This document shows, one piece after another, positions 14,009 through 23,887 of a stretch of DNA of 33,188 bases (its first letter is position 1; the number at the start of each line of letters is the position of its first letter). The position numbers were made by a program, and so were the translations under genes. Below the pieces are notes generated by a model. That model did not search any database and was not told the origin of the DNA. It saw nothing but the letters and a program-made list of their open reading frames with translations. Origin of the DNA: Porticoccaceae bacterium (GTDB taxonomy: Bacteria > Pseudomonadota > Gammaproteobacteria > Pseudomonadales > Porticoccaceae); the NCBI GenBank assembly GCA_002689135.1, contig NZEU01000009.1:1-33188 (forward strand). The letters are read 5' to 3'.

Positions 14009-15838
14009 TTGAAAGGTATCATACTGTGCTGGTACTTAATTATTACAATGGCCCTACAAGGGTGCGTGCTAGCTTCGCGTGAGCCTCCGATTATCTTGGT
14101 TCAAACTTCAGGTGGATTAGTTTCCGGCTATGAGTCTAACATCGGTGGAAAGCCCTTCAAAGAGTGGATCGACATCCCGTATGCGCAACCTCCAATAAAG
14201 GATTTGCGATGGCGAGCCCCGCGCGCGTTAGCCCACACTTCGAACGAAATCACTCCGCCGAAAGTAACGTTTTGCGTACAAGAGTCCAGCACTTACGGTG
14301 CTGTTCAAGGGGATGGGATCGTTGGGAGTGAGGATTGTTTGTATCTAGATGTCCGATCACCGATCAATAAGAAACATGAGCCGCTTCCCGTCATGGTCTG
14401 GATTCATGGTGGAGGGAACGTGACGGGTTCAAAGGATTACTATGATTTCTCTCGCTTGGTTGTTGAAGAGAACGTGGTCATAGTGAGTATTAATTACCGG
14501 TTAGGGGCGCTGGGATGGATTACACACCCAGCGATTCAACAACTCCAAACAGGTGAGGATCAGACCTCCAACTTTGGGATTCTGGATATTGTTGAGGCAC
14601 TCAACTGGATAAAGCAAAACATTGATAAATTTGGAGGAAACCCCAAAAACGTTACGATTTTCGGTGAGTCGGCTGGAGGGCATAACGTTTTGGCGTTGCT
14701 TGTTTCTCCCTTTGCAAAGGGGTTGTTTCACAGAGCGATCATTCAATCTGGTTATACCAGCAGTGCCTCATTAGAAAGCGCTTACAACAAAAACGCTGTG
14801 GACCCCCTTGTTCATCGGGGATCTTGGCAGATGATTCAAAACCTTCTGCCACATATACAACCATCATTACCCGATTCCCGTGAGGGTCGAAAACAGTTGA
14901 ATGTCATCCGAGATAGCCTGAAGGCGTTGGATGCTTCAGATTTCATTAGTTTGTATGTCGAGCACCGAGAGGAGGACTATATTCCTCTTACCACAGCGGA
15001 TGGGATTGTCATTCCAAAAGAAGGTCTGCAAAAAGCTCTTCAAAACCCAATGTATAGAAAGGATGTTGATGTTATTGCGGGTAGCACAAAGGATGAGCTG
15101 TCATTCTGGCTTGGATCGCATAGATACTTTATTGAAGAGTATCATCCCTACACGAAGTTACTTCCGAAGGGTTTGAGATTGAAAGATAAAGAACTTTATA
15201 AATTCTGGCTAGGAATCCGTTCACATGCATGGAAGTTACGAGGTGTTGATTATGTTTTAAATGCGTTAGAGGAGGCTGGCTATAAATCGTTATATGCGTA
15301 TCGATTTGATTGGGACGATCAAAAAAGTTCTATGTTTGCAGATATCCCCGAGATCATGGGAGCTGCACATGCCACAGATGTCGCTTTTCTGACTGGACGC
15401 TACCTATATGGACCTATTGGAAGTTACATGTATCCAAAGAGTCGATCTCGAGATCAAATGGAAAGGACGATGATGACCGCTTGGAGTGATTTTGCACGTT
15501 CTGGTAGCCCCAGCGAACGGCTACCGTTGGATTGGGAAAAATATAATCGAGAAGGGGCTAAGTTCTTAAAGTTAGACAAAGATGACGCTCTAAAAATGGA
15601 CTTTGAGACTGAAACTATGGATTCTTTGTTGAATAAGGTTGCGGATTCTGTTGTTTTAGGGCCGATCCAAAAATGCCTCCTCGTTTGGGAGTCACTTGTG
15701 AATATCGGTGATCCAGACATCAACCGTTTTAACGTTTGGGAAGGCGGTATGTGCTCAGCCTATGATATCGCATATGAGAAAAAAAGAATTTCCGCGCAAT
15801 TAAAACGGGAACATGGTGGAATTACAGTTTTCGAATGA
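14009..15838 (+). CDS. Carboxylesterase type B family lipoprotein
   Basis: An alpha/beta-hydrolase of the carboxylesterase/cholinesterase family. Diagnostic segments: GSEDCLYLDVRSP, MVWIHGGGNVTGS (oxyanion hole), FGGNPKNVTIFGESAGGHNV with nucleophile Ser221, acid Glu363 in STKDELSFW, and His454 in AAHATDVAFLTG. Length (609) is slightly above the bacterial average of 500-560. The N-terminus (LCWYLIITMALQGC) is a lipoprotein signal with lipobox LQGC, so the enzyme is probably tethered in the periplasm or outer membrane. The start is TTG 14009, needed to include the signal; it has no Shine-Dalgarno and follows the stop of a small leader ORF by four bases. It would hydrolyse carboxylic esters; the substrate is unknown, although esters on plant polymers would suit the xylan locus, which is speculation. 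Confidence 0.88.
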   Translation: MKGIILCWYLIITMALQGCVLASREPPIILVQTSGGLVSGYESNIGGKPFKEWIDIPYAQPPIKDLRWRAPRALAHTSNEITPPKVTFCVQESSTYGAVQGDGIVGSEDCLYLDVRSPINKKHEPLPVMVWIHGGGNVTGSKDYYDFSRLVVEENVVIVSINYRLGALGWITHPAIQQLQTGEDQTSNFGILDIVEALNWIKQNIDKFGGNPKNVTIFGESAGGHNVLALLVSPFAKGLFHRAIIQSGYTSSASLESAYNKNAVDPLVHRGSWQMIQNLLPHIQPSLPDSREGRKQLNVIRDSLKALDASDFISLYVEHREEDYIPLTTADGIVIPKEGLQKALQNPMYRKDVDVIAGSTKDELSFWLGSHRYFIEEYHPYTKLLPKGLRLKDKELYKFWLGIRSHAWKLRGVDYVLNALEEAGYKSLYAYRFDWDDQKSSMFADIPEIMGAAHATDVAFLTGRYLYGPIGSYMYPKSRSRDQMERTMMTAWSDFARSGSPSERLPLDWEKYNREGAKFLKLDKDDALKMDFETETMDSLLNKVADSVVLGPIQKCLLVWESLVNIGDPDINRFNVWEGGMCSAYDIAYEKKRISAQLKREHGGITVFE

Positions 15839-15977
15839 TATTGAGCTATCTTGTTTAATAGAATTCATAAAGTCGAAATACTATGTTACTGAGGTGATAG
15901 TGTTAAAGTCAACTGGGTGTACTAATGTTCGGAAACTTTGTAGCTTCCAGAAATACCTGTGATTATTGGAGAATCTT

Positions 15978-17756
15978 ATGGATGAGTATCGTGCACCTCA
16001 AAGAGATATTGCTTTTATTTTAGAGGAATTGGTTGGCTATGAGGAACACTGCAAGTTGCCGGGTTTCGAGCACGCAACGGTAGACGTTGTGAACGCAATT
16101 TTGACTCAAGGTGCAAAATTTTTTGAAGATGTTGTTGCTCCAACTAATTCCATCGCGGACGTCGAGGGTGCCGCTCTCATTGAGCACGGAGTTCGAGCAG
16201 CACCGATATTTCAACGCGTATACAGGCGGATGGTCGATGAGGGGTGGTATTGTTTGAACGGTGATGTTGATTTTGGTGGCGCTGGATTGCCTAGTGTCGT
16301 CGATCTAGCCAATCAAGAGATGTTGCAATCCTCGAATATGTCGCTTAGCCTTTTGCCTATGCTTTCACGCGGTGTAATCCATGCCCTAAATTTGTTTGGC
16401 TCAGAGGCCCAAAAGAACAAATATTTAGGAAAACTGATCACTGGTCATTGGACAGGGGCTATGAACCTTACCGAGCCCCAGGCAGGCAGTGATCTCTCGT
16501 TAATTCAAACTAAGGCTCGGCAATGCGGAGATCATTATTTGATTAGTGGGCAAAAAGTATACATAACGTGGGGTGATCATGATTTATCAGAAAACGTAAT
16601 CCATCTTGTGCTGGCAAGATTGCCAGGTTCCCCCGCGGGTAACGGTGGAATATCACTCTTTCTTATTCCAAAGTTTCTTGTCGATAATGACGGTAACATC
16701 GGGTTACGTAACGATGTCTTCGCGATAGGACTTGAAAAAAAGCTGGGTATAAACGCGTCTCCGACTTGTACGATGTCCTTTGGAGGAACAGATGGGGCAG
16801 TTGGATACTTGGTTGGTAAAGAAAATGAGGGTCTGATGTGTATGTTTGCGATGATGAATAATGCGCGATTGTCCGTCGGTCACCAAGGAGTAGCCATCGG
16901 AGAGCGTGCATTCCAGAAGGCGGTCCATTATTCGCTTGGTAGAGTCCAGGGTACGCTAGCTGGTGGGCGTAGCCCTGTTCCGATCATTAATCATCCGGAT
17001 GTAAAGCGAATGCTTTTGTTAATGCGTGCATTGACCGATGCTGGTCGAGCATTATCTTTTTTCACTGTTGCCGCCGAAGACAGGAGTACCCGTCACCCAA
17101 ATGAATCAGTAAGAGAAAGAGATTCTATGCGGGTAGAAATATTAACCCCTTTGGTCAAAGGGTGGTGCACTGAGATGTCGATGGAGGTTACTTCTTTGGG
17201 CATTCAAGTTCATGGTGGTATGGGTTTTATAGAGTCGACAGGTGCTTCGCAACTAATGCGTGACTCTCGCATTTTACCGATTTACGAGGGTACGAATGGT
17301 ATTCAGGCGCTTGATTTTATTGGGAGAAAATGCATACGTGATGGGGGCTACGGATTGTCCTCTTTAGTCGACGAAATGTGTAGCACCGTCGAGGCTACGA
17401 AATCAGAGAGTGGCAGTCTAATCAAATTGATCGATTCTCTGAAATTTGCCGCCAATCAGTGTGCAAATGCAATTAACGCAGTTCTGACTCGGCCAACGCG
17501 GGGTCCTGAAATAGCGTATAATTTTTTAATGGTCTTTGGAAACTCTATAAGTTTTTGGTTGCTTGTAAGGTTAGCTATCTCAGCGCAGCGTAACATTGAT
17601 CAGGGATTTCAGGATCCGCTTTATGAGCAAAAGATTGTCACTGCTCAGTTTTTTGCGGAGCATATACTAAGCCGAAATGGTGGGTTTCTTAAAAGTATTC
17701 TTACTGAAGATAGTGTTCTTAGTGAAATGGGTAGCGATCATTTTATTAGACCATAA
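15978..17756 (+). CDS. Acyl-CoA dehydrogenase, DmdC-like long form
   Basis: An FAD enzyme of about 592 residues, the length of the DmdC-type branch (3-methylmercaptopropionyl-CoA dehydrogenase and relatives) rather than the usual ~380. The start MDEYRAPQRDIAFILEELVGYEEHCKLPG is typical of that branch. NLTEPQAGSDLSLIQTKA marks the FAD/acyl-CoA site, HGGMGFIESTGASQLMRDSRI is the conserved C-terminal core, and the catalytic base is Glu437 in IYEGTNGIQ. GGAG is well spaced from the ATG at 15978, so the track's TTG at 15966 is rejected. It introduces a double bond into an acyl-CoA. Some branch members act on DMSP-derived thioesters, many on ordinary acyl-CoAs; without other dmd genes in the window the substrate stays open. 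Confidence 0.9.
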   Translation: MDEYRAPQRDIAFILEELVGYEEHCKLPGFEHATVDVVNAILTQGAKFFEDVVAPTNSIADVEGAALIEHGVRAAPIFQRVYRRMVDEGWYCLNGDVDFGGAGLPSVVDLANQEMLQSSNMSLSLLPMLSRGVIHALNLFGSEAQKNKYLGKLITGHWTGAMNLTEPQAGSDLSLIQTKARQCGDHYLISGQKVYITWGDHDLSENVIHLVLARLPGSPAGNGGISLFLIPKFLVDNDGNIGLRNDVFAIGLEKKLGINASPTCTMSFGGTDGAVGYLVGKENEGLMCMFAMMNNARLSVGHQGVAIGERAFQKAVHYSLGRVQGTLAGGRSPVPIINHPDVKRMLLLMRALTDAGRALSFFTVAAEDRSTRHPNESVRERDSMRVEILTPLVKGWCTEMSMEVTSLGIQVHGGMGFIESTGASQLMRDSRILPIYEGTNGIQALDFIGRKCIRDGGYGLSSLVDEMCSTVEATKSESGSLIKLIDSLKFAANQCANAINAVLTRPTRGPEIAYNFLMVFGNSISFWLLVRLAISAQRNIDQGFQDPLYEQKIVTAQFFAEHILSRNGGFLKSILTEDSVLSEMGSDHFIRP

Positions 17757-17895
17757 CGGTTAGTTAGAGGCGTCGGGGACTAATTCTGGCAGAGAGTTAA
17801 TAAACATTTTCCTGAATCTTGTGATAGACTCACTCACCGGGAAAACAGTAGCTTCTCTGAGACGAAAAGTTTGATATATTGATTGGGAATCAGCA

Positions 17896-18480
17896 ATGCA
17901 AAATGTAATGATTACTGAAGCTGCTCAAGAGTATTTAGCCAGTTTGTTAAAGAAACAGGATTGCCAAGATATCGGTATCAGGATGTTCATCAGTGATCCT
18001 GGAACCCCCAAAGCAGAGACGTGTATCGCTTACAGCCGACCGGGTGAGCATAATGAAGATGACCTTGTTGTTGAATACGGGGCGTTTAACGCATATTTTG
18101 AACAGCGTAGTATTCCATTTTTGGAAGATGCCAAGGTAGATTATTCGGCCGATAAATTTGGTGGCCAACTCACTATAAGGGCGCCCAACTCTCGTCTTCC
18201 AAATGTCAGTGATGATAGTCCTGTCGAGGATCGAATTAATTATTTACTTTACAGTGAGATAAATCCCAGCTTAGCCGCCCATGGAGGCGAGGTGTCACTC
18301 GAAAGTATAGATGATGGATTCGCAGTGTTAAGGTTTGGCGGTGGTTGTCAGGGGTGTGCAGCGGTTGATATGACTCTCAAGGAAGGCGTTGAAAAGAATT
18401 TGCTGGAAAAGATACCCGAACTTAAAGGCGTGCGAGACGCTACGGATCATAGTGATAGCACAAACGCATATTTTAGGTAG
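17896..18480 (+). CDS. nfuA: Fe-S biogenesis protein NfuA
   Basis: At 194 residues it matches NfuA (E. coli 191). The N-terminal half is a degenerate A-type carrier domain ([34 protein letters not shown]). The C-terminal Nfu domain has [45 protein letters not shown] with the CxxC pair (C151, C154) that holds a bridging [4Fe-4S] cluster in the dimer. It delivers clusters to apo-enzymes; aconitase is a known client, and acnB is the convergent neighbour here. The C-terminal tail ([14 protein letters not shown]) is family-like. No promoter was clearly identified in the 139-base upstream gap. Confidence 0.96.
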   Translation: MQNVMITEAAQEYLASLLKKQDCQDIGIRMFISDPGTPKAETCIAYSRPGEHNEDDLVVEYGAFNAYFEQRSIPFLEDAKVDYSADKFGGQLTIRAPNSRLPNVSDDSPVEDRINYLLYSEINPSLAAHGGEVSLESIDDGFAVLRFGGGCQGCAAVDMTLKEGVEKNLLEKIPELKGVRDATDHSDSTNAYFR

Positions 18481-18495
18481 ATTTTATTGCTTTCA

Positions 18496-18521
18496 GATGT
18501 TGATGGCTCGGTCTCAACATC
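18496..18521. terminator. Hairpin between convergent nfuA and acnB
   Basis: GATGTTGA (18496-18503) and TCAACATC (18514-18521) form a perfect 8-base stem with a 10-base loop in the 75-base gap between two converging genes. There is no poly-T run on either side, so it would be a weak or factor-assisted two-way terminator, or a 3'-end stabiliser. Confidence 0.45.
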
Positions 18522-18555
18522 AATCTTAACTCGCCTCAATCGACTTAAAGATTTT

Positions 18556-21162
18556 TCAAACTGTCACGATCTGATTGGCCGCAATTAGTTGTCCTTTATC
18601 CGCTGCTTTTTGAAAAGACTCAATTTGATTGAAATTCATATAGTTGTAAATTTCCGCTGCCATCGGATCAATTTGAGATGCAAAAGTAAAATATTCCGCT
18701 GGAGTAGGTATCCTTCCCAGAATACCCCCCACTGACGCTAACTCAGCAGAGGCAAGATAAACGTTTGCGCCATCACCAAGGCGATTTGGAAAGTTACGCG
18801 TTGATGTTGAGAGTACTGTCGCTCCCGCCAAAACTCTGGCTTGATTGCCCATGCATAGAGAGCATCCCGGCATTTCCGTTCGGGCACCGACTTTTCCGAA
18901 AATATTGTAGTATCCCTCTTGCATAAGGGTATGGGCATCCATCCTTGTTGGAGGACATATCCAGAATCTCGATTTAACTTCTGTGGCGTTATCAAGAAGC
19001 TTTCCGGTTGCTCTGAAGTGGCCTATATTCGTCATGCAAGAACCGATAAAAATTTCGTCGACAACGTCTCCAGCCACTTCAGATAAAGGTCTAGCGTCAT
19101 CCGGATCATTTGGACAGCAGACAATTGGCTCCCTAATCTCAGATAAATCTATTTCTATGACGCTGGTGTATTCAGCATTCTGGTCAGCCCTCAAGAGCGT
19201 TGGATTTTTCAACCACTCTTCCATTTTCTGGACTCGTCGCGCTAGGGTTCTTACGTCGCCATAACCCTCGGATATCATCCAGCGAAGAAGTACCACATTT
19301 GATGTTAGGTACTCTGCAACAGATGTTTCGCTTAATGAAATGGTGCAACCCGCTGCGGATCGTTCAGCGGAGGCGTCTGAGAGCTCAAATGCTTGTTCTA
19401 CCGTGAGTGACTCTAAACCTTCGATTTCTAGAATTCTACCAGAGAAAATGTTTTTTTTACCTTTTTTATCTACAGTGAGGAGGCCATTTTGGATTGCAAA
19501 ATAAGGGATCGCATGTACCAAATCTCTAAGTGTTATCCCTGGTTGCATCACTCCTTTAAAGCGTACCAGCACAGATTCTGGCATATCCAGTGGCATCACA
19601 CCGGTTGCCGCAGCGAAAGCAACGAGACCAGAACCCCCAGGAAAAGAGATACCCATTGGAAATCGCGTATGAGAGTCTCCACCTGTTCCAACAGTGTCCG
19701 GCAGTAACATTCGATTTAACCAGCTGTGAATAATGCCATCGCCAGGCCGGAGCGAGACACCTCCTCTGTTAATGATGAAATCCGGCAGAGTATGTTGGGT
19801 ATCAATATCTACTGGTTTTGGATAGGCAGCGGTGTGGCAAAATGACTGCATTACAAGGTCACTAGAGAACCCAAGACAGGCAAGATCTTTCAGTTCATCG
19901 CGAGTCATTGGACCCGTGGTGTCTTGTGAACCGACCGTCGTCATTTTAGGCTCACAGTAAGTTCCTGGTCGCACACCTTTTGTGCCACATGCTTTGCCCA
20001 CAATTTTTTGGGCTAGCGTGTATCCTTGATTAGAAACTTGAGTTACGGCTGGCGTTCTGAAAATGTCAGATACTGGAAGCTTTAAGTACTCCCTTGCATT
20101 ATGAGTTAAACCTCTACCAATTATGAGGTTTATCCTACCTTGTGCCCGCACTTCATCTAGAATTACCTCCGATTTATGTTCGAAGTGGGTCAATTTTGCA
20201 CCATTTGCATCAAGAATGAGGCCTTCATACGGACGAATCTCAATTATGTCACCGTAATGTATGTTTTCTACTGGCGCCTCAATAGTCAGGGCACCCGCAT
20301 CTTCCATAGTATTGAAAAAAATAGGAGCGATTTTACTCCCTATACAAATTCCACCTGATCGCTTGTTAGGCACACCAGGCATGTCATCACCGAAAAACCA
20401 AAGTACCGAATTTGTCGCAGACTTTCTGGATGAGCCGGTCCCAACCACATCACCGACGAATGCGACCGGTAAACCTTTGCTGAGGATTTCATGTATTTGT
20501 GCTAATGGACCAATACTGCCGGGTTCATCTGGATTTAATCCATCTCGAGACATTTTGTACATAGCGCGAGCATGAAGAGGAATATCCGGCCGTGACCAAG
20601 CATCTTGCGCTGGTGATAAATCATCGGTGTTGGTTTCTCCAACGCATTTAAATACGACAGCTTTTATGCTTTCGGGCAGAGGTCTTTTGCTTGTGAACCA
20701 CTCAGCATTAGCCCAAGACTGAATTACGTCCGCAGCATAAGGATTTCCCAGATCTGCTTTTGATGCAACATCATGGAAGGCATCGAAAATCAACAAAGTT
20801 AATTTTAATTGTTCAGCGGCAAGCTCAGCTAGTTGGTTATCACTCAACAGATTGATAAGTGTTTCAACATTATAACCCCCATGCATCTGACCGAGAAGGA
20901 CTACCGCCTCCTCACGACCAATGATGGGGCAAATCGTTTCTCCTTGGGCTATCGCAGTCAGAAATCCCGCTTTTATGTACGCAGATTCATCAACGCCAGG
21001 CGGAACACGGTTGGTGATGAGATCAATTAAATATTCTTCTTCCCCAGAAGGGGGATTTTTGAGCAATTCTATTAATTGAGATGTCCATTCAGGACTGAGA
21101 GGTTTCGGGGGAATACCTAAGCCTCGTCTCTCTTTAATATGTGCACGGTACGCTTCTAGCAA
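18556..21162 (-). CDS. acnB: Aconitate hydratase B
   Basis: The 868 residues match AcnB (E. coli 865), with the AcnB domain order (HEAT-like domain, domain 4, then domains 1-3). The N-terminus MLEAYRAHIKERRGLGIPPKPLSPEW aligns directly with the family, fixing the start at TTG 21162, preceded by GAGGT about eight bases upstream. The [4Fe-4S] ligands are visible in GSCMTNIGHFRATGKLLDN and GCSLCMGNQARV. It isomerises citrate to isocitrate in the TCA cycle; the family also includes the methylisocitrate step and iron-responsive mRNA binding in E. coli. It lies on the strand opposite miaE, with a 391-base divergent gap. The TTG start may limit its translation. Confidence 0.97.
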   Translation of the reverse strand: MLEAYRAHIKERRGLGIPPKPLSPEWTSQLIELLKNPPSGEEEYLIDLITNRVPPGVDESAYIKAGFLTAIAQGETICPIIGREEAVVLLGQMHGGYNVETLINLLSDNQLAELAAEQLKLTLLIFDAFHDVASKADLGNPYAADVIQSWANAEWFTSKRPLPESIKAVVFKCVGETNTDDLSPAQDAWSRPDIPLHARAMYKMSRDGLNPDEPGSIGPLAQIHEILSKGLPVAFVGDVVGTGSSRKSATNSVLWFFGDDMPGVPNKRSGGICIGSKIAPIFFNTMEDAGALTIEAPVENIHYGDIIEIRPYEGLILDANGAKLTHFEHKSEVILDEVRAQGRINLIIGRGLTHNAREYLKLPVSDIFRTPAVTQVSNQGYTLAQKIVGKACGTKGVRPGTYCEPKMTTVGSQDTTGPMTRDELKDLACLGFSSDLVMQSFCHTAAYPKPVDIDTQHTLPDFIINRGGVSLRPGDGIIHSWLNRMLLPDTVGTGGDSHTRFPMGISFPGGSGLVAFAAATGVMPLDMPESVLVRFKGVMQPGITLRDLVHAIPYFAIQNGLLTVDKKGKKNIFSGRILEIEGLESLTVEQAFELSDASAERSAAGCTISLSETSVAEYLTSNVVLLRWMISEGYGDVRTLARRVQKMEEWLKNPTLLRADQNAEYTSVIEIDLSEIREPIVCCPNDPDDARPLSEVAGDVVDEIFIGSCMTNIGHFRATGKLLDNATEVKSRFWICPPTRMDAHTLMQEGYYNIFGKVGARTEMPGCSLCMGNQARVLAGATVLSTSTRNFPNRLGDGANVYLASAELASVGGILGRIPTPAEYFTFASQIDPMAAEIYNYMNFNQIESFQKAADKGQLIAANQIVTV

Positions 21163-21553
21163 AATAATAACCTCTTATTCGTTGGAGGTGGTAGATTGAA
21201 CAATATGAAACTGACTTTGTGGCAGGTGATATTTAAGAAGCATATCTAATCTTTCCTCTGGTTAACAGAGCCTTATGTGTGTTGTTTATAAAATTAAGGA
21301 CCGTTGCTGTCCTTGACTGATGCTTTCCCGATAGTACTCGCGTCCTTAAAAATTTTTTTGTTCGCAAATTCATTCAGGATATCGCCAGTGGGCTTGCTGG
21401 ATTATCAATTGGGTACATGATGAGCCTGCTAGCGAACTTTTCATTAACTCTCATATGCTAGATGACCGATAGTAAACCAATTTGTCAGCGCAAAACTATA
21501 GGAGATCATGTTAGACTCTAGAAATTGTTTTTGCAAAGTTTTGTGAGAGTTGC
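21163..21553. promoter_or_regulatory. Divergent control region between acnB and miaE
   Basis: This 391-base gap has no convincing gene. It holds an imperfect hairpin with AAGGAC (21296-21301) and GTCCTT (21309-21314) as its perfect core, extendable to about eight pairs, at roughly 135-150 bases from the acnB start. No clear sigma70 pair was found on either strand. The hairpin has no poly-T tail, so it is more likely a leader structure or operator than a terminator. Confidence 0.3.
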
Positions 21554-22165
21554 ATGTCACCGGAACTATCAGAGATTTTAGCGTTTTTGCCTTGTTCCAC
21601 CCCGAAAACCTGGGTCGAAAACGCAGTGGAAAATCAAGAGCTTCTCTTGATAGATCATGCTAATTGTGAAAAAAAAGCTGCCATTAACGCGATTCAACTC
21701 ACCTTTCGTCAAAATAGCGACTTCGGGTTCCTCAACAAAATGTCTCGCCTTGCTCGGGAGGAGATGAGACATTTCGAGCAAGTAATTGCCATTATGGAAA
21801 AGCGAAAGATTACATACCGGCACTTATCCGCATCTCGTTATGCCTCTAACTTACATAGTATGATTCGAGATGGACACACGGAAAGGTTGGTGGATCTCCT
21901 CATTATAGGAGCTTTCATAGAAGCGCGTTCGTGTGAACGCTTTGCAAGAATTGCCCCTGAACTCGATAGTGAGTTGTGTAACTTTTACCAGTCCTTGCTG
22001 AAATCAGAGGCGCGTCATTACCAAGATTATCTTAGGCTTGCGCGACGGTTGACTTGTGAATCAATTTTGAACGAGAGAATCAAAACTTTTAGATATCGCG
22101 AGCAAGAAATGATCGAAACCCCGGATAAAGCGTTTCGATTTCACTCGGGCCCTGTTTTAGCTTGA
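21554..22165 (+). CDS. miaE: tRNA hydroxylase MiaE
   Basis: A ferritin-like di-iron monooxygenase that hydroxylates the 2-methylthio-N6-isopentenyl group on A37 of tRNAs reading U-starting codons. The length (203) and sequence agree with the family: WVENAVENQELLLIDHANCEKKAAINAIQL, EEMRHFEQV and EARSCERF, and SEARHYQDYL, supplying the Glu/His di-iron ligands. The protein is cytosolic. Oxygen is a substrate, so the modification reports aerobic growth in Salmonella, where miaE mutants fail to grow on TCA intermediates; its position between acnB and gltA is therefore suggestive, although that link is inference. GAGAG lies shortly before the ATG. It converges with gltA (gap 82 bases). Confidence 0.93.
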   Translation: MSPELSEILAFLPCSTPKTWVENAVENQELLLIDHANCEKKAAINAIQLTFRQNSDFGFLNKMSRLAREEMRHFEQVIAIMEKRKITYRHLSASRYASNLHSMIRDGHTERLVDLLIIGAFIEARSCERFARIAPELDSELCNFYQSLLKSEARHYQDYLRLARRLTCESILNERIKTFRYREQEMIETPDKAFRFHSGPVLA

Positions 22166-22247
22166 TGAAGCTCGCCCTACCAGCCGAAATTTGTCCCGAT
22201 CAGTTTACGACGGTAGGCTGTCTCGCTGAAAGTATTGTCTTGTGGAA

Positions 22248-23525
22248 CTAACCAACCGGGAATTCTCGGGTTTTAGCGCCCGTGTATAGTTGCCTTGGCC
22301 TACCTATTCGGTATGGATTACTAATCATTTCATTCCAGTGAGAAATCCATCCGACCGTTCGCCCAGTCGCAAATATTACGGTAAACATTTCAACTGGTAT
22401 TCCAATTGCTTTTAGAATTATACCTGAGTAAAAGTCAACATTCGGGTACAGTTTTTTCTCGACGAAATATTCGTCCTCGAGCGCTATATGTTCCAGTTTT
22501 TTGGCGAGTTTGAACAGAGGATCATTTTCTAGACCCAGGACAGATAACACCTCATCACAGCTCTCTCTCATCACGGTTGCCCGAGGATCATGATTCTTAT
22601 ATACCCTATGACCGAACCCCATTAGACGGAATGGGTCTTGCTTATCTTTTGCTCGTTTGAGATATAGAGGGATATTTTTTTCGTTACCAATTTCGTTTAG
22701 CATGTTGAGCACTGCCTCATTAGCCCCTCCATGGGCTGGACCCCAGAGCGCTGCAATACCCGCCGCTATACATGCAAAAGGATTAGCTCCCGACGATCCG
22801 GCTAATCTGACCGTTGAGGTGGAGGCATTTTGTTCATGGTCTGCATGGAGAAGGAATATTCGATCCATTGCCTTTGTCAAGGCTGGGTGAACTTTGTACT
22901 CTTCACATGGTGTTCCGAACATCATATGTAAAAAGTTTTCTGCATAAGATAACGAGTTATCTGGGTAGACATATGGTTGTCCTATAAAATGCTTGTGACA
23001 CATTGCGGCCATGGTTGGCATCTTGGCTATTAACCGATGAGCTGAAATTGTTCTTTGCTGTTGGTCGGTTATATCTAGAGAATCATGATAAAACGAGGAC
23101 ATTGCGCCTACCAGTCCGCATAGCATAGCCATTGGATGCGCATCATAGCGAAATCCACTGATGAAAAGCTCAATTGAACGATTTACCATTGTGTGATAGC
23201 GAATTGTTCGTTCGAAATCTACTTTTTGTTGGTCAGTCGGCAAACTCCCCTCAAAAAGCAGATAGCAGACCTCAAGGTAATCAGATTTTTCAGCTAATAC
23301 TTCAATGGGATATCCACGATGCAACAGGATGCCTTTATCACCATCGATATACGTGATATCAGATTGGCAAGCTGCGGTGGAGGAAAACCCCGGATCATAT
23401 GTAAAAAGACCATGACCACCGAGCCGTCCGATATCAATTACGTCGTAACCCAGTGAACCTTGCAGTATTGGCAGCTCAATGACCGCCTGCCCATCAACCG
23501 ACAGTTTTGCGGAACGTTTTGTCAT
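22248..23525 (-). CDS. gltA: Citrate synthase, type II (GltA)
   Basis: This condenses acetyl-CoA and oxaloacetate to citrate. The protein has about 425 residues, as in hexameric, NADH-sensitive proteobacterial enzymes (E. coli 427). The N-terminal beta-domain is present ([26 protein letters not shown]). The catalytic residues sit in [12 protein letters not shown] (His), [13 protein letters not shown] (His) and YPNVDFYSG (Asp); [14 protein letters not shown] binds substrate. The track begins at ATG 23543, but GGAG at a spacing of nine and family alignment point to ATG 23525 ([13 protein letters not shown]). It is divergent from the sdh-suc operon, as in Pseudomonas, and has its own consensus-like promoter in the shared gap. 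Confidence 0.97.
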   Translation of the reverse strand: MTKRSAKLSVDGQAVIELPILQGSLGYDVIDIGRLGGHGLFTYDPGFSSTAACQSDITYIDGDKGILLHRGYPIEVLAEKSDYLEVCYLLFEGSLPTDQQKVDFERTIRYHTMVNRSIELFISGFRYDAHPMAMLCGLVGAMSSFYHDSLDITDQQQRTISAHRLIAKMPTMAAMCHKHFIGQPYVYPDNSLSYAENFLHMMFGTPCEEYKVHPALTKAMDRIFLLHADHEQNASTSTVRLAGSSGANPFACIAAGIAALWGPAHGGANEAVLNMLNEIGNEKNIPLYLKRAKDKQDPFRLMGFGHRVYKNHDPRATVMRESCDEVLSVLGLENDPLFKLAKKLEHIALEDEYFVEKKLYPNVDFYSGIILKAIGIPVEMFTVIFATGRTVGWISHWNEMISNPYRIGRPRQLYTGAKTREFPVG

Positions 23526-23576
23526 ATACCCTATCTCCGTCATTAGTCATTCATTGTTTTTACCACCAGTATCTCA

Positions 23577-23604
23577 ACTATAGATACTCCGATTAGATTG
23601 TCAA
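23577..23604 (-). promoter_or_regulatory. Sigma70 promoter of gltA
   Basis: On the minus strand TTGACA (a perfect -35) is followed after 16 bases by TATAGT (five of six -10 matches), about 50 bases upstream of the gltA ATG. Inverted repeats overlap it: TACTCC-N16-GGAGTA (23585-23612) and TATCT-N7-AGATA next to the -10, which could be operator sites. Confidence 0.65.
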
Positions 23605-23741
23605 CTGGAGTAAATTTTTTCATCTCTTTTGATTGTAAAGGTATTTTGATTATATGCTCGATTTTAGTTTGCTCTCGCGGCCTAAATTATTATTTATGTC
23701 GTTACTTCAAAGAAACTTGAATCGTAAGTAAGTTCAGATAA

Positions 23742-23770
23742 TTGAAATCTTACTGCGTCCAAATTATACT
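23742..23770 (+). promoter_or_regulatory. Sigma70 promoter of the sdh-suc operon
   Basis: TTGAAA (23742-23747) and TATACT (23765-23770) are spaced by exactly 17 bases, with five of six matches in each box. Transcription would start near 23777, leaving a leader of about 110 bases before the sdhC GTG. Confidence 0.65.
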
Positions 23771-23814
23771 CAGCGCGCGCCCGGAAAGTAATCACAAATG
23801 TGCTGAATTTAATG

Positions 23815-23831
23815 AAGTGTGTGAGACACTT
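23815..23831. promoter_or_regulatory. Palindrome in the sdh leader
   Basis: AAGTGT-GTGAG-ACACTT is a perfect 6-base inverted repeat with a 5-base spacer, in the leader about 57 bases before the sdhC start and downstream of the promoter. It is followed by TTTTGC. It could be a repressor site or a small RNA hairpin; the binding factor is unknown. Confidence 0.4.
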
Positions 23832-23887
23832 TTTGCAGCTTTCCTTTTTTTTGCATCTTTTATCAACAGTTATTCGAGGCTTCGTCA

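Noticed and set aside
15900-15962. 20-codon GTG ORF with GAGGTGAT before the acyl-CoA dehydrogenase
   Set aside because: The start signal is good but the peptide is tiny and featureless, with no overlap or repeat to support it.
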